A DNA stretch of 64,000 nucleotides from Microbulbifer sp. GL-2 (GCF_007183175.1 NZ_AP019807.1:1119001-1183000), one strand, 5' to 3'; shown: positions 44,525 through 54,296, counted from the stretch's first letter. Notes: generated from the letters alone by a model not told the origin. Made by a program: numbers and translations.

Positions 44525-45229
44525 ATGAGACACCTCGCTACCGCCATCGCCACTATGGGCCTGCTGTTGATAGCAGCCCCCGCGCTGTCTGAAGTCCACC
44601 GAGGACACCAGCGTGCAATGGACCACGATTACCACGGGCAGGGAAGAGCTCAGCGCGAGCAACGCCATTTTAAGCGCAGCCACGACAGGCACCATGAGAA
44701 AAAGCACCACAACCGCCAGCAAGAAAAGAAACGCCGCAGGCAGGAGCGCAAGAAAGAGCAGCGCAGGGAAGAGCGCCAACATCGCCGCGAAGTTCGCCAC
44801 GCTTATAAAGACGGTTACAACCGAGGCTACAAAAAGGGGCATAGAAAAGGCCACAGAAAGGGCCATCGCCATGCGCACCGCGCCGCCCACAGGCCCCACT
44901 ACCGTCACGGCCACCACGGGCATCGCCCCCATCACCGTCCAGCACACTATGGTTACGGGTATCGTTGGCGCCACCTGCCACACAACTTCATCAGTCTTAG
45001 CATTGGCGCAGCGGGTTTTTACTACAGCGACGGCATCTTTTACCGCCCGGCATCTCACGGTTATGTAGTCACCCACGCCCCCCATGGAGCCATAATACAC
45101 AGCCTGCCAGCCTCCGCTCTCACCGTAGTGGTAGGAGGACACAATTACTATGTGGCGTACGATACTTACTACCTCTGGGACGACGTAAGACGCGGTTACC
45201 GGGTAGTACCCAAACCCGGGTTGCTCTAA
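44525..45229 (+). CDS. DUF6515 family protein with a histidine/arginine/lysine-rich region
   Basis: A 234-residue exported protein (signal peptide 1-22, ALSE). Residues 25-150 are extremely rich in His, Arg and Lys (for example GHRKGHRKGHRHAHRAAHRP), followed by a DUF6515-like domain: FYYSDGIFYRPASHGYVVTH, APHGAIIHSLP, VGGHNYYVAYDTYYLW. A metal- or polyanion-binding role is plausible for the basic His-rich part, but is inference. A paralogue lies beyond the polyamine operon at 50976. AGGAG precedes the ATG, and a terminator follows. Confidence 0.82.
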   Translation: MRHLATAIATMGLLLIAAPALSEVHRGHQRAMDHDYHGQGRAQREQRHFKRSHDRHHEKKHHNRQQEKKRRRQERKKEQRREERQHRREVRHAYKDGYNRGYKKGHRKGHRKGHRHAHRAAHRPHYRHGHHGHRPHHRPAHYGYGYRWRHLPHNFISLSIGAAGFYYSDGIFYRPASHGYVVTHAPHGAIIHSLPASALTVVVGGHNYYVAYDTYYLWDDVRRGYRVVPKPGLL

Positions 45230-45253
45230 CTTCAATACCATCCCCCCACTCCT

Positions 45254-45276
45254 GCGGCCTTCGGGCCGCCTTTTTT
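45254..45276 (+). terminator. Terminator of the His-rich DUF6515 gene
   Basis: GCGGCC-TTCG-GGCCGC with a following CTTTTTT; a classic UUCG tetraloop hairpin. Confidence 0.92.
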
Positions 45277-45472
45277 GCTTTGCCTCTCCCGATATTCACC
45301 AAATTTGAACAAAACTTCGACATTGTCGCCAGGCGCAAATAGCCCGCTGATAAACCGAATGAAAATTTAGTTTTATGCCGGTAAAAAATAGCGTTTTTTT
45401 ATCTATAGTTATTGCTTTCCAGCCCTACTGGGCCCAAGATTCGCGCCCGCCAAATATCAACAGAAAGGCGCC

Positions 45473-47394
45473 ATGAAAAAGCAACAAGTTAAAGATTGGA
45501 CTTGCGAAGATTCGGCCGAACTCTACGGCATCCGCAACTGGGGCGCCGGCTATTTTGATTTAAACGAAAGCGGTGAAATCTCACTCAGGGTTGATGGCCC
45601 CAACGGGGACTCCCATAACGTCTCCCTGATGGAGATTGCCCGCGGTGCCACCGAGCGCGGCTTGGGCATGCCACTGTTATTACGCATCGAAAACCTACTT
45701 GATGCGCAAATTGCCCGTATCAACGAATCCTTTGCCCGCGCCATCGATGACTGTGGCTATGGCAATGTGTTTCGTGGTGTCTTCCCGATCAAGGTCAACC
45801 AGCAGTGCCAGGTGATTGAGGAAATTGCCAGTGCCGGCCGACGCTTCAATCACGGCCTCGAAGCCGGCAGCAAGGCGGAACTGATCGCAGCACTCTCCAT
45901 CCTGGATAACACCGAATCCCTGATCGTCTGCAACGGCTACAAGGACGAAGAATTTATCAACCTCGGCCTTCAGGCTCAGCGCCTGGGTGTGCAAGTTTTT
46001 TTCGTAGTGGAAACGCCCTCTGAAGTGGAGACGATTATCCGCTGCGCCGAGCGCGAACAGGTGCGCCCCAATATCGGCGCACGGGTCAAACTCGCCTCCA
46101 AGGTGGGGGCTACTGGAACGCCACCAGCGGCGACCGCAGTATCTTCGGCCTGGGCAGTAACGACCTGATCGCAATGGTCGACCAGCTGCGCAACCACGAT
46201 ATGCTCGACTGCCTTAAGCTGCTGCACTACCACCTGGGTTCGCAGGTGCCGAATATCCGCGATATCCGCACCGGTGTGCTGGAAGCCTGTCGCTACTACG
46301 CCGACCTGGTGGAGGAAGGCGCCGCTATGGGCTACCTGGATCTGGGCGGTGGCCTGGCAGTGGATTACGACGGTACCAAGACCAACTATACCCACTCCAA
46401 GAATTACTCCCTGGACGAGTACTGTGTCGATGTGGTGGAAGCCATTATGGGCACCCTCGACAGCGAGGGCGTCGCGCACCCGGTCATTATCACTGAGTCC
46501 GGCCGCGCCACCGTGGCTTATTCCTCGGTGCTACTGTTCGATATCCTCGACACCACCCGCTTTGAACCAGTGGAGCTCGAGCACACCAAGATCAGCGAAG
46601 ACGATCACCAGATGCTGCTCAACTTGCAGGATGCGGTGCGCAGTATTACCCCCAAGAACCTGCAGGAGAGTTACAACGATGCGCTCTACTATCGCGATGA
46701 ACTGCGCTCGCTGTACCTGCACGGCCAGGTAAGCCTGCGCGAGCGCGCCAACGCGGAAAACTTATTCCTGCAGGGGGCCCAGGAAATTCGCAAGCTTCTC
46801 GATGAAGCGGAGGAGATTCCAGCGGATTTACAGGCATTGCCTGAAGTGCTGTCAGATATCTACTACGCGAATATGAGCGTGTTCCAGTCTGTACCGGATA
46901 TCTGGGCGATCGACCAGGTATTCCCGCTGCTGCCGATTCACCGTCTCGATGAGGCACCGACCCGCTCCGCCATCATCGCCGACATTACCTGCGACTGCGA
47001 CGGTAAGATTGATCGTTTTATCGGCCGCGAAAAAGAGCAAAAGACCCTGCCCCTGCACGAATTAAAAGAGGGCGAGGATTATATTCTCGGCACCTTCCTG
47101 ATTGGCGCCTACCAGGAAACCCTCGGCGATCTGCACAACCTGTTTGGTGATACCAATGTGGTGAGTGTGCGCATCCAGGACGACGGCAGTATCGACTTCA
47201 GTCACGAGATTCATGGCGACAGTATTTCCGACGTACTGAGTTACGTAGAATACCAACCCAAAGCGCTGTTTGAGCGGTTTCGCCGCCTGGCAGAACGCGC
47301 TGTAAAACAGGGATTAATTACCGCCGCACAGCGCAAGCAGATATTACAAACCTATACCGCCAGTATGAGCGGTTACACCTACTTTGAAAAATAG
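45473..47394 (+). pseudogene. speA: Biosynthetic arginine decarboxylase, interrupted by a one-base frameshift
   Basis: Together the two frames (45473-46168 and 46110-47394) encode a normal-length SpeA of 640 residues that decarboxylates arginine to agmatine. Motifs are the PLP lysine FPIKVNQQCQVIEE, FNHGLEAGSKAEL, LDLGGGLAVDYDG and ESGRATVAYSSVLL. The break is at a run of five G (46105-46109); one more G gives ASKVGGYWNATSGDRSIFGL and joins the frames exactly. AAAGG precedes the ATG. It heads a four-gene polyamine operon whose other genes are intact, so I suspect a sequencing slip rather than a dead gene. Confidence 0.9.
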
Positions 47395-47451
47395 GGCCCT
47401 GCGCCTTTGTGAAGATAGCGGCGAGACAAGCTGCAGATTAAGGAGATCTTT

Positions 47452-48645
47452 ATGGCCAACGTACTGATCATCGGCGCCGGCGGCGTCGGCCAGGTAGTTG
47501 CGCACAAGTGCGCCCAGGTTGCGGAAGTGTTTGAAAATATCACCCTCGCCAGCCGCACCAAGAGCAAGTGCGACAAGATTGCAGCCATGCTGCCGCGCAA
47601 AATCGACACCGCCGAAGTGGACGCGGACAATGTACCCGAGCTGGTCAAACTGATCGAGAAAGTGAAGCCGGATCTGGTTATTAACGTGGCCCTTCCCTAC
47701 CAGGACCTACATATCATGGATGCCTGCCTGGAAACCGGTGTGCACTACCTGGATACCGCCAACTACGAACCGCCGGAAGAGGCCAAGTTCGAGTACAAGT
47801 GGCAGTGGGCCTATCAGGAGAAGTTTGAAAAAGCCGGTCTGATGGCACTGCTGGGCAGTGGTTTCGATCCCGGCGTGACCAGCGTATTTACCGCCTACGC
47901 CAAGAAACACCACTTCGATCGTATCCACACCCTGGATATTCTCGACTGCAATGCAGGCGACCACGGCCTGCCCTTCGCTACCAATTTCAATCCGGAAATT
48001 AATATCCGCGAAATCACCGCCAATGGCCGTTACTGGGAAAACGGCCAGTGGGTTACCACCAAACCGATGGAAGAAAAGCGTGTCTTCAACTTCCCCGAAG
48101 GTATCGGCGACAAGGATATTTACCTGCTGTATCACGAAGAGCTCGAGTCCCTGTCCAAGCACTTCCCGGAAATTGAGCGCGCACGTTTCTGGATGACCTT
48201 CGGCGACAGCTACCTGAAGCACCTGGAAGTACTGCAGAATGTGGGCATGACCGGTATTGAGCCAGTGGAGTTTCAGGGCCAGCAGATTGTACCTATCCAG
48301 TTCCTCAAAGAGCTGCTGCCAGACCCCGCCAGCCTGGGCCCGCTGACCAAAGGCAAGACCTGTATAGGTAACATTATCCGCGGCACCAAGGACGGCGAAG
48401 AGAAGATCTACTACGTCTACAACACCTGCGACCACCAGGACTGCTACCAGGAAGTGCAGTCCCAGGCGATCTCCTACACCACAGGCGTACCTGCAATGAT
48501 CGGCGCCAAGATGATGCTGGAAGGCAAGTGGATGAAGCCGGGCGTGTGGAATATGGAGCAAATGGACCCGGATCCCTTTATGGACGACCTGAATAAGTAC
48601 GGCCTGCCCTGGCAGGAAACCTGGTTGGACAAGCCCTTCCGGTAA
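47452..48645 (+). CDS. Carboxynorspermidine/carboxyspermidine dehydrogenase (saccharopine dehydrogenase-like)
   Basis: A 397-residue NAD(P)-dependent enzyme with the Rossmann start VLIIGAGGVGQVVAHKCAQ. It resembles CASDH, which reductively condenses aspartate semialdehyde with a diamine (putrescine or 1,3-diaminopropane) to carboxyspermidine or carboxynorspermidine. Family segments are LLGSGFDPGVTSVFTAYAKK and CNAGDHGLPFATNFNPEINI. AAGGAG lies before the ATG; it sits 57 bases after speA and directly before the decarboxylase. A lysine-pathway saccharopine dehydrogenase is excluded mainly by context. Confidence 0.92.
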   Translation: MANVLIIGAGGVGQVVAHKCAQVAEVFENITLASRTKSKCDKIAAMLPRKIDTAEVDADNVPELVKLIEKVKPDLVINVALPYQDLHIMDACLETGVHYLDTANYEPPEEAKFEYKWQWAYQEKFEKAGLMALLGSGFDPGVTSVFTAYAKKHHFDRIHTLDILDCNAGDHGLPFATNFNPEINIREITANGRYWENGQWVTTKPMEEKRVFNFPEGIGDKDIYLLYHEELESLSKHFPEIERARFWMTFGDSYLKHLEVLQNVGMTGIEPVEFQGQQIVPIQFLKELLPDPASLGPLTKGKTCIGNIIRGTKDGEEKIYYVYNTCDHQDCYQEVQSQAISYTTGVPAMIGAKMMLEGKWMKPGVWNMEQMDPDPFMDDLNKYGLPWQETWLDKPFR

Positions 48646-48718
48646 TACTGTACTTTTTGCACACTCCTCGGGATGGGCCCCGGCGCCCATCCCGTCGTAT
48701 CAGGATATAACGCCCCCC

Positions 48719-49912
48719 ATGGACCTCACTCCCCGCGTAGATTATTTCGGCAGCTTCGACCCCTACCGCGTACCCTCGCCCTGTTTTGTCATCGACGAGA
48801 TCGCCCTGCGCGATAACCTGGCGCTCCTCGCCGATGTTCAAAAACGCAGTGGTGCCAAGGTTCTCGCAGCCCTCAAAGCCTTTTCCATGTTCAGCACCGG
48901 ATCTATCGTGGCTGAATATCTATCTGGCACCTGCGCCAGTGGCCTGTATGAAGCAAAACTCGGCTTTGAGGAATACGGCGGCCGCGACCAGGACAAGGAA
49001 GTCCATGTATTCAGTGCCGGCTATAAAGAGGAGGAATTACGCGAAATACTGCAGTTCGCCCATCATGTGATCTTCAACTCCTTCTCCCAGTGGAAGCGCT
49101 ACCGGGAGCTGTGCCTGGATATGCAAAAGCAGCGCCCTGAGCTGCGCTTCGGTCTGCGCATTAACCCAGAACACTCCGAGGGCCACACAGATCTCTACGA
49201 CCCCTGTGCGCCCTGCTCGCGCCTGGGCATTGTGCGCTCTCTGTTTGAAGACGAATCCCTGCAAGGTATCAGCGGCCTGCACTTCCACACCCTGTGCGAA
49301 CAGGACTTCAAGCCATTGGAGCGCACCATTGCGGCAGTGGAAGAAAAATTTGCCGACCTGATCCCGCAAATGGAGTGGATCAATTTCGGTGGTGGCCACC
49401 ATATCACCCGCCGCGACTATCAAGTGGATGAGCTGGTGGAGGCGGTGCGAACCTTCGCCGATAAATACCATGTACAGGTCTATCTCGAACCCGGTGAAGC
49501 TATTTCCCTGTTCTCTGGAATACTGGTCTCCGAGGTAATTGATACCTGCTGGAACGGCCAGAATCAGGCCATCCTCGATGCCTCGGCTACCTGCCATATG
49601 CCGGATGTGCTTGAAATGCCCTACCGCCCGGAGATCACTGGCGCTGCGCGCCCTGGAGAGCTGCCTCATACCTACCGCCTGGGTGGGCAGAGTTGCCTCG
49701 CGGGAGACAGCATTGGCGAGTACAGCTTTCACAATCCTCTCAGGGTAGGGGAGCGCCTGGTTTTCGAGGAGATGGCTTACTACACCATGGTGAAAACCAA
49801 TACATTCAATGGTATTCCCCTGCCTGCCATCGCCCTATGGAACTCGGATACCGACGACCTGAAAATGATCAAAACCTTCGGCTATGAAGATTTCAAGGGA
49901 CGCCTCTCCTGA
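48719..49912 (+). CDS. nspC: Carboxynorspermidine decarboxylase
   Basis: A 397-residue PLP enzyme of the alanine-racemase/ornithine-decarboxylase fold that decarboxylates carboxy(nor)spermidine to (nor)spermidine. The PLP lysine is in KVLAALKAFSMFS, and further motifs are HFHTLCEQDFKPLERT, INFGGGHHITR, YLEPGEAI and GGQSCLAGDSIGEY with the active-site cysteine. It follows the dehydrogenase by 73 bases. The product is likely spermidine, because the operon makes putrescine. Confidence 0.95.
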   Translation: MDLTPRVDYFGSFDPYRVPSPCFVIDEIALRDNLALLADVQKRSGAKVLAALKAFSMFSTGSIVAEYLSGTCASGLYEAKLGFEEYGGRDQDKEVHVFSAGYKEEELREILQFAHHVIFNSFSQWKRYRELCLDMQKQRPELRFGLRINPEHSEGHTDLYDPCAPCSRLGIVRSLFEDESLQGISGLHFHTLCEQDFKPLERTIAAVEEKFADLIPQMEWINFGGGHHITRRDYQVDELVEAVRTFADKYHVQVYLEPGEAISLFSGILVSEVIDTCWNGQNQAILDASATCHMPDVLEMPYRPEITGAARPGELPHTYRLGGQSCLAGDSIGEYSFHNPLRVGERLVFEEMAYYTMVKTNTFNGIPLPAIALWNSDTDDLKMIKTFGYEDFKGRLS

Positions 49913-49997
49913 AGCGTAATTTGCTCGAGGTCTGATCTGGATATAAAGATACGGCGAGCGCGGCAAGTAAACCCCGTCGCCAGAGGAACAAAACGTA

Positions 49998-50867
49998 ATG
50001 TCAGAAAACGACTACCCCATTTTTCTCGGCTCTGAAATCGAGCAACCGCAGCCGCAAGATGCCCTTTTCCACATCATCCCAATCCCCTATGAAGAGACCG
50101 TCTCTTACGGCGGTGGCACCGGTAAAGGTCCGGCTTCCATCCTTGAAGCCTCCTGGCAGCTGGAGACTTTCGACAATTTCTCCAACCCCTGTGATCTGGG
50201 TATCTTCACCCGCTCGCCGGTATCGGTTTCTGGCCCCGCAGAACAGGTGATGGACAATATCGCCGCGGCCACCAAAGAGGTACTGGCACTGGGCAAGATG
50301 CCGGTGGGAATCGGCGGCGAGCACTCGGTGACCTGGGGTATTATCAAAGGGCTGCTTGACGCCGGTGAAACTGACTTTGGTGTGGTGCAGATCGATGCCC
50401 ACGCCGACTTGCGCGACCGCTACGAAGGTCACAAGCACAGCCATGCCAGCGTGATGCGCCTAGTGGTGGAAGCCGGCGTACCCCTGTTCCAGCTGGGAAT
50501 CCGGGCCTACTGCGAAGAGGAGGTGCAGGCGCGCAAGGACCACAACGTCGGCTACCTTGATGCCCACCAACTGGTGCCCAACAATGTGCAGGAATTCCGG
50601 CTTCCAGAAAATTTCCCCAAGAAAGTCTTCTTTACCCTCGATATCGACGGCATGGACCCCTCCGTCTTCCCCTCCACCGGTACTCCGGTACCCGGCGGTC
50701 TGGGTTGGTATCAAACCCTGAACTTATTTGAATCAGTGGCGCGCCAAAGAGAGATCATTGGTTTCGATATTCTGGAATTTGCGCCGATCGAGGGCTTTCA
50801 CGCCTACGATTTCGCTGCTGCACAGCTGATGTATAAATTGATGGGCATTATCCAGCGCAACCGCTGA
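49998..50867 (+). CDS. speB: Agmatinase (ureohydrolase family)
   Basis: A 289-residue manganese enzyme that splits agmatine into putrescine and urea. The metal motifs are GGEHSVTW, QIDAHADLRDRYEG and TLDIDGMDPSVFPSTGTP. Position last in the operon after speA and the carboxyspermidine genes supports agmatinase over arginase or a guanidine hydrolase. AGAGGA lies upstream of the ATG. Confidence 0.93.
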   Translation: MSENDYPIFLGSEIEQPQPQDALFHIIPIPYEETVSYGGGTGKGPASILEASWQLETFDNFSNPCDLGIFTRSPVSVSGPAEQVMDNIAAATKEVLALGKMPVGIGGEHSVTWGIIKGLLDAGETDFGVVQIDAHADLRDRYEGHKHSHASVMRLVVEAGVPLFQLGIRAYCEEEVQARKDHNVGYLDAHQLVPNNVQEFRLPENFPKKVFFTLDIDGMDPSVFPSTGTPVPGGLGWYQTLNLFESVARQREIIGFDILEFAPIEGFHAYDFAAAQLMYKLMGIIQRNR

Positions 50868-50975
50868 CCAGAAATCCACGCCAGCGCTTTGACAATTCTT
50901 AACCAATTATCCTGTCTTAAGTGCCAGAATAAGGGTTAGTATGTCGATGTGAGTAATCACTTCGATGGAGAGACT

Positions 50976-51644
50976 GTGAACAAGTTGAATTTAATTCTTG
51001 GCGCCAGTGCCTTCATAGCGCTGGCGGCTTTTGCCTTTAGCCCATCCGCTGACGCGCGCGGCTATGATCGCGGGTGGGATCACCGCCACCACCACCGTGG
51101 CGGCTACTATCGCGGACCGCGGGTTTCTATCGGGTTTATCGCCCCGGTACTTCCCAGAAGCCATGTTCGCGTTGCAGTAGGAGGGCGCCCCTATTACTAC
51201 CACGGCGGCCACTTTTACCGCCACGGCCCGCGTGGTTATGTGGTTGTTAACGCACCCCTGGGCGCTTCAGTGGTAACCCTGCCAACCAGCGCAGTGCAAG
51301 TACAAATGGGCGGTGTAACTTACTATCAATATGGCAATGCCTACTATCAGTGGGTTCCAGCCAGTCGTACCTATGTGGTGGTAGCGCCACCAGTACCCGT
51401 CGCTGTTGTGCCAGCTCCAGTACCTGTTGCAGCAGCACCGGTAGCAGCACCCGCTCCAGCCACAGTTCCAGACACCCCAAACCCTGGTCCCAACGGCTTT
51501 CAGCCCGGGCAGGTGGTAGAGACCTTACCCACAGGGTACGCTGCTGAGATCATCAATGGCATCCAGTACTACCGCTACGGCGGCAACTACTTTATGCCCA
51601 CTCAGCGCGATGGCCGTGAAGTCTATGTAGTGGTCAAGCTGTAA
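50976..51644 (+). CDS. DUF6515 family exported protein
   Basis: A 222-residue protein with a signal peptide (ending SADA) and a short His-rich segment (DHRHHHRGG). A DUF6515 domain follows (YYYHGGHFYRHGPRGYVVVN, NAPLGASVVTLP, GGVTYYQYGNAYYQW), then a Val/Pro/Ala-rich linker (residues 135-165) and a second small tyrosine-rich module near the end. It is a paralogue of the gene at 44525. I chose the GTG at 50976 because of the nearby GGAGA; a GTG at 50949 is in frame. Its stop overlaps the convergent ycaQ stop region by 11 bases. Function unknown. Confidence 0.78.
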   Translation: MNKLNLILGASAFIALAAFAFSPSADARGYDRGWDHRHHHRGGYYRGPRVSIGFIAPVLPRSHVRVAVGGRPYYYHGGHFYRHGPRGYVVVNAPLGASVVTLPTSAVQVQMGGVTYYQYGNAYYQWVPASRTYVVVAPPVPVAVVPAPVPVAAAPVAAPAPATVPDTPNPGPNGFQPGQVVETLPTGYAAEIINGIQYYRYGGNYFMPTQRDGREVYVVVKL

Positions 51645-52725
51645 GCGTCGCTTCGCTTTCCAGCCCATGAAAACGGGCGAACTGCCCCAGAGCCCGGTGA
51701 AAGCTCGCCTCGAGTGTGACACCGGGTTTTTCATTCCAATGCTGGGCCTCGATCCGCAGCAACCCCGCCTCCCGGTCAGCCTTCAGGTCCACCAGGCCCA
51801 CAAATCGGTCAGCGTATAAAATCGGCAGGCAGAAATAGCCGTAACGGCGCTTGGCAGCGGGTACGTAGCACTCCAACTGGTAATCGAACCCAAACAGGCG
51901 GCGCAGGCGCTTGCGCTGCAATATCAGCGGGTCAAAGGGCGATAAAAGGCGCACTTTGCGCGATGCCCTTGCCGGATTTTGTTCCAGCTGCTCGGTCAAT
52001 ATCAACTCCCTCCCCAGAGGCGACAGTTCACCACTCGCCAGCATGGCTTCTATAGCCCGCTGTATCAAAGGCTTGTCTTCCCGGCGCAAGTAGGCGATTT
52101 CCTCAGCGCGACCAACGCCCTGGCAGCCCAGAAAAGTGCGCACCAGATGGCAGCCGTATTCCAGTTCTGAAGCAGCGCTGGTAGGTAACCCTGGCGGCAA
52201 TATCCGTTCGGGCAAATCAAAGACTTTCTGAAACCCTTCACGGTGGCTGACCATTAGTTCACCTTCGTGAAACAGCTGCTCCAGGGCTTTCTTCTCGTCA
52301 GACCACTCCCACCAGCCACTCTTGGTACGCACAAAATCGCTGGCTCGCAGCGCTCCCTCTGCCTGCACCCGATCCAGCACATAGCGGCACAGCTTGGCAT
52401 TCTTCTCGAACCAGTGGCGCTGACCGGCGCGGATTCGATCCATACGCACCCGCGCATAAGTGTAATGGGCCACGGGTAGGTAGGCGGCAGCGTGGGACCA
52501 GTACTCAAAGATCTCGCGACACCGTTCTGCTTCGCTCAGGTGTGACTCGCGGTAACCCGGCAGGCGGTTGTAGAGCTGGTGGTGATGGGCACGGGTAATT
52601 CGCTGGATGGCATCCAGTTGCAGAGCACCCAGGTGTTCCAATAATTCGGAGAGCCCTGCGGACCAGGGACTGTGGATAAACTGGCGCTCCAGCACCAAGG
52701 CGCGAATCTGTGGCTCTGAAAGCAA
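51634..52725 (-). CDS. ycaQ: YcaQ-like DNA glycosylase (winged helix, HTH_42 family)
   Basis: A 363-residue protein of the AlkZ/YcaQ family, which unhook interstrand crosslinks and remove bulky alkylated bases. The catalytic QxD motif is present as LGALQLDAIQRITRAHHH, and the family segment YWSHAAAYLPVAHYTYARVRM follows. The C-terminal part has LLSPFDPLILQRKRLRRLF and GYFCLPILYADRFVGLVDLK. I chose the TTG at 52725 because GGAG lies 8 bases upstream and the protein then begins at LSEPQIRAL; a GTG at 52779 would add 18 residues. It follows dnaB on the same strand. Confidence 0.88.
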   Translation of the reverse strand: MLSEPQIRALVLERQFIHSPWSAGLSELLEHLGALQLDAIQRITRAHHHQLYNRLPGYRESHLSEAERCREIFEYWSHAAAYLPVAHYTYARVRMDRIRAGQRHWFEKNAKLCRYVLDRVQAEGALRASDFVRTKSGWWEWSDEKKALEQLFHEGELMVSHREGFQKVFDLPERILPPGLPTSAASELEYGCHLVRTFLGCQGVGRAEEIAYLRREDKPLIQRAIEAMLASGELSPLGRELILTEQLEQNPARASRKVRLLSPFDPLILQRKRLRRLFGFDYQLECYVPAAKRRYGYFCLPILYADRFVGLVDLKADREAGLLRIEAQHWNEKPGVTLEASFHRALGQFARFHGLESEATLTA

Positions 52726-52792
52726 TGTATGATCTCCATGGGTCCGGTCGACAGCTAGCCTTGGACTGCCGGCACCCACCTACCGGGTCAAC

Positions 52793-54235
52793 TTACTCGC
52801 CCTGATAGTACTCTGGTGCCAGGTTGTCGAAGCGAGTGTATTTACCGATAAAGGCCGCACGGCAGGTGCCGATCTCACCATTACGCTGCTTGCCGATAAT
52901 CAGCTCAGCCAGGCCCTTGTCCGGACTGTCTTCGTTGTAGTATTCGTCGCGGTAAATAAACAAAATTACATCCGCATCCTGCTCAATGGCTCCAGATTCC
53001 CGCAAATCTGAGTTCATCGGCCGCTTGTTGGGACGCTGCTCCACCCCCCGGTTGAGCTGTGACAGGGCAATTACCGGGCACTCGTATTCTTTCGCCAGGG
53101 CCTTGAGAGAGCGCGAGATCTCTGAGATTTCCTGGGTGCGGCCCTCGGTAGACCCCTTCACCTGCATTAACTGCAGGTAGTCCACCATAATCATGGCGGG
53201 CATACTCCTGGCCTCGGCGTCTTCGCGGCTGAGCTTAGGGTTCTCACGCATTAACTTGTTTATGTGATCGCGCACCGTGCGCTTGGTGCGCGCACGCACC
53301 TCACTGGGACTGAGCGCAGGGGTATCGTCGATATACAGGGCCTTACCCTTCATCTTCTGCACCGCGCTGGAGAGTTTTGGCCAATCCTCTTCCTGCAGTT
53401 TACCGTTCCTGATACGGCCCTGATCGATACGGCCGATGGATGAAAGCATCCGCATCACCAGGCTATCGGAGGGCATCTCCATACTGAACACCATGGTGGG
53501 TCGCTCCTGGACCAGCATGGCGCTCTCGATAAAATTCAGTGCTAATGCGGTCTTGCCCATTGAAGGACGGGCGGCGAGGATAACCAACTCACCCGGCTGC
53601 CAGCCGGAGGTGCGCTGGTCCAGTTCAGTGAGACCCGTACTCAGGCCGGTAATATCCCCTTCCGTTTTGAACAGCTCGTCGATACGCTCGACGGTCTTCT
53701 TCAGCAGGGTATCCACACCAACAAAGCCACCCTCTTTGGCGCGACCCTCGGCGATTTCTGCCACACGGCGCTCGGCCATTTGCAGCAGGTCCGCAGATGC
53801 GAGACCGCCGGGGTTGAAACTGGTGCGGCTGATCTCACCTGCAGCGGCAATCAACTGTCGCAGCATGGAGCGCTCACGCACGATCTTGGCGTAGGCGACG
53901 ATGTTTGCAGCAGAGGGAGTATTTTCGGCCAGTTCTGCCAAATAGGCGGGGCCGCCCACTTCACCAAGCAGGTCGCGGCTGGCGAGGCCTTCGGCAAGGG
54001 TAACAATATCCAGGGGTTGCTCGCCATTGCTCAACTCGCCCATCACGGCGAAAATCTTGCGATGGCTGGCCGTAAAGAAGTCCTCTTCACTCAGCTGCTC
54101 GGCAACAGCATCGATACGGCCGGGGTCCAACATCAGGCCACCGAGCACAGACTGCTCTGCCTCTACCGAATGCGGTAGCGGCGAACTCTCTTCGCTGTGG
54201 ATCTCTTCTTCAGGGGTGGCGTATTCGTCAATCAT
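52793..54235 (-). CDS. dnaB: Replicative DNA helicase DnaB
   Basis: A 480-residue hexameric helicase that unwinds DNA at the replication fork. The N-terminal domain (PHSVEAEQSVLGGLML) is followed by a RecA-like domain with Walker A ARPSMGKTALALN, Walker B IMVDYLQLM and the arginine-finger region SDLRESGAIEQDADVI. A six-G run (LNRGVEQ) is intact here. Its position after rplI is the usual gammaproteobacterial order. The ribosome site is weak. Confidence 0.98.
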   Translation of the reverse strand: MIDEYATPEEEIHSEESSPLPHSVEAEQSVLGGLMLDPGRIDAVAEQLSEEDFFTASHRKIFAVMGELSNGEQPLDIVTLAEGLASRDLLGEVGGPAYLAELAENTPSAANIVAYAKIVRERSMLRQLIAAAGEISRTSFNPGGLASADLLQMAERRVAEIAEGRAKEGGFVGVDTLLKKTVERIDELFKTEGDITGLSTGLTELDQRTSGWQPGELVILAARPSMGKTALALNFIESAMLVQERPTMVFSMEMPSDSLVMRMLSSIGRIDQGRIRNGKLQEEDWPKLSSAVQKMKGKALYIDDTPALSPSEVRARTKRTVRDHINKLMRENPKLSREDAEARSMPAMIMVDYLQLMQVKGSTEGRTQEISEISRSLKALAKEYECPVIALSQLNRGVEQRPNKRPMNSDLRESGAIEQDADVILFIYRDEYYNEDSPDKGLAELIIGKQRNGEIGTCRAAFIGKYTRFDNLAPEYYQGE

Positions 54236-54261
54236 AGGACTTTACTGGATACCAGAAACAA

Positions 54262-54296
54262 ATCAGGCGCTGACCCGGCAGGGTACAGCGCCTGAT
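54262..54296 (-). terminator. Hairpin between rplI and dnaB (terminator or attenuator)
   Basis: An 11-bp perfect stem (ATCAGGCGCTG 54262-54272, CAGCGCCTGAT 54286-54296) with a 13-nt loop; on the minus strand it is followed by TTGTTTC. It may reduce readthrough from the ribosomal operon into dnaB. Confidence 0.6.

Noticed and set aside
44384..45241. Valine-rich open frame antisense to the His-rich DUF6515 gene
   Set aside because: It mirrors the His/Arg codons of the real gene; the sense strand has a signal peptide, ribosome site and terminator.
47707..48690. Long open frame (327 codons) on the minus strand across the carboxynorspermidine dehydrogenase gene
   Set aside because: Antisense shadow of a conserved gene; no ribosome site and no recognisable domain.
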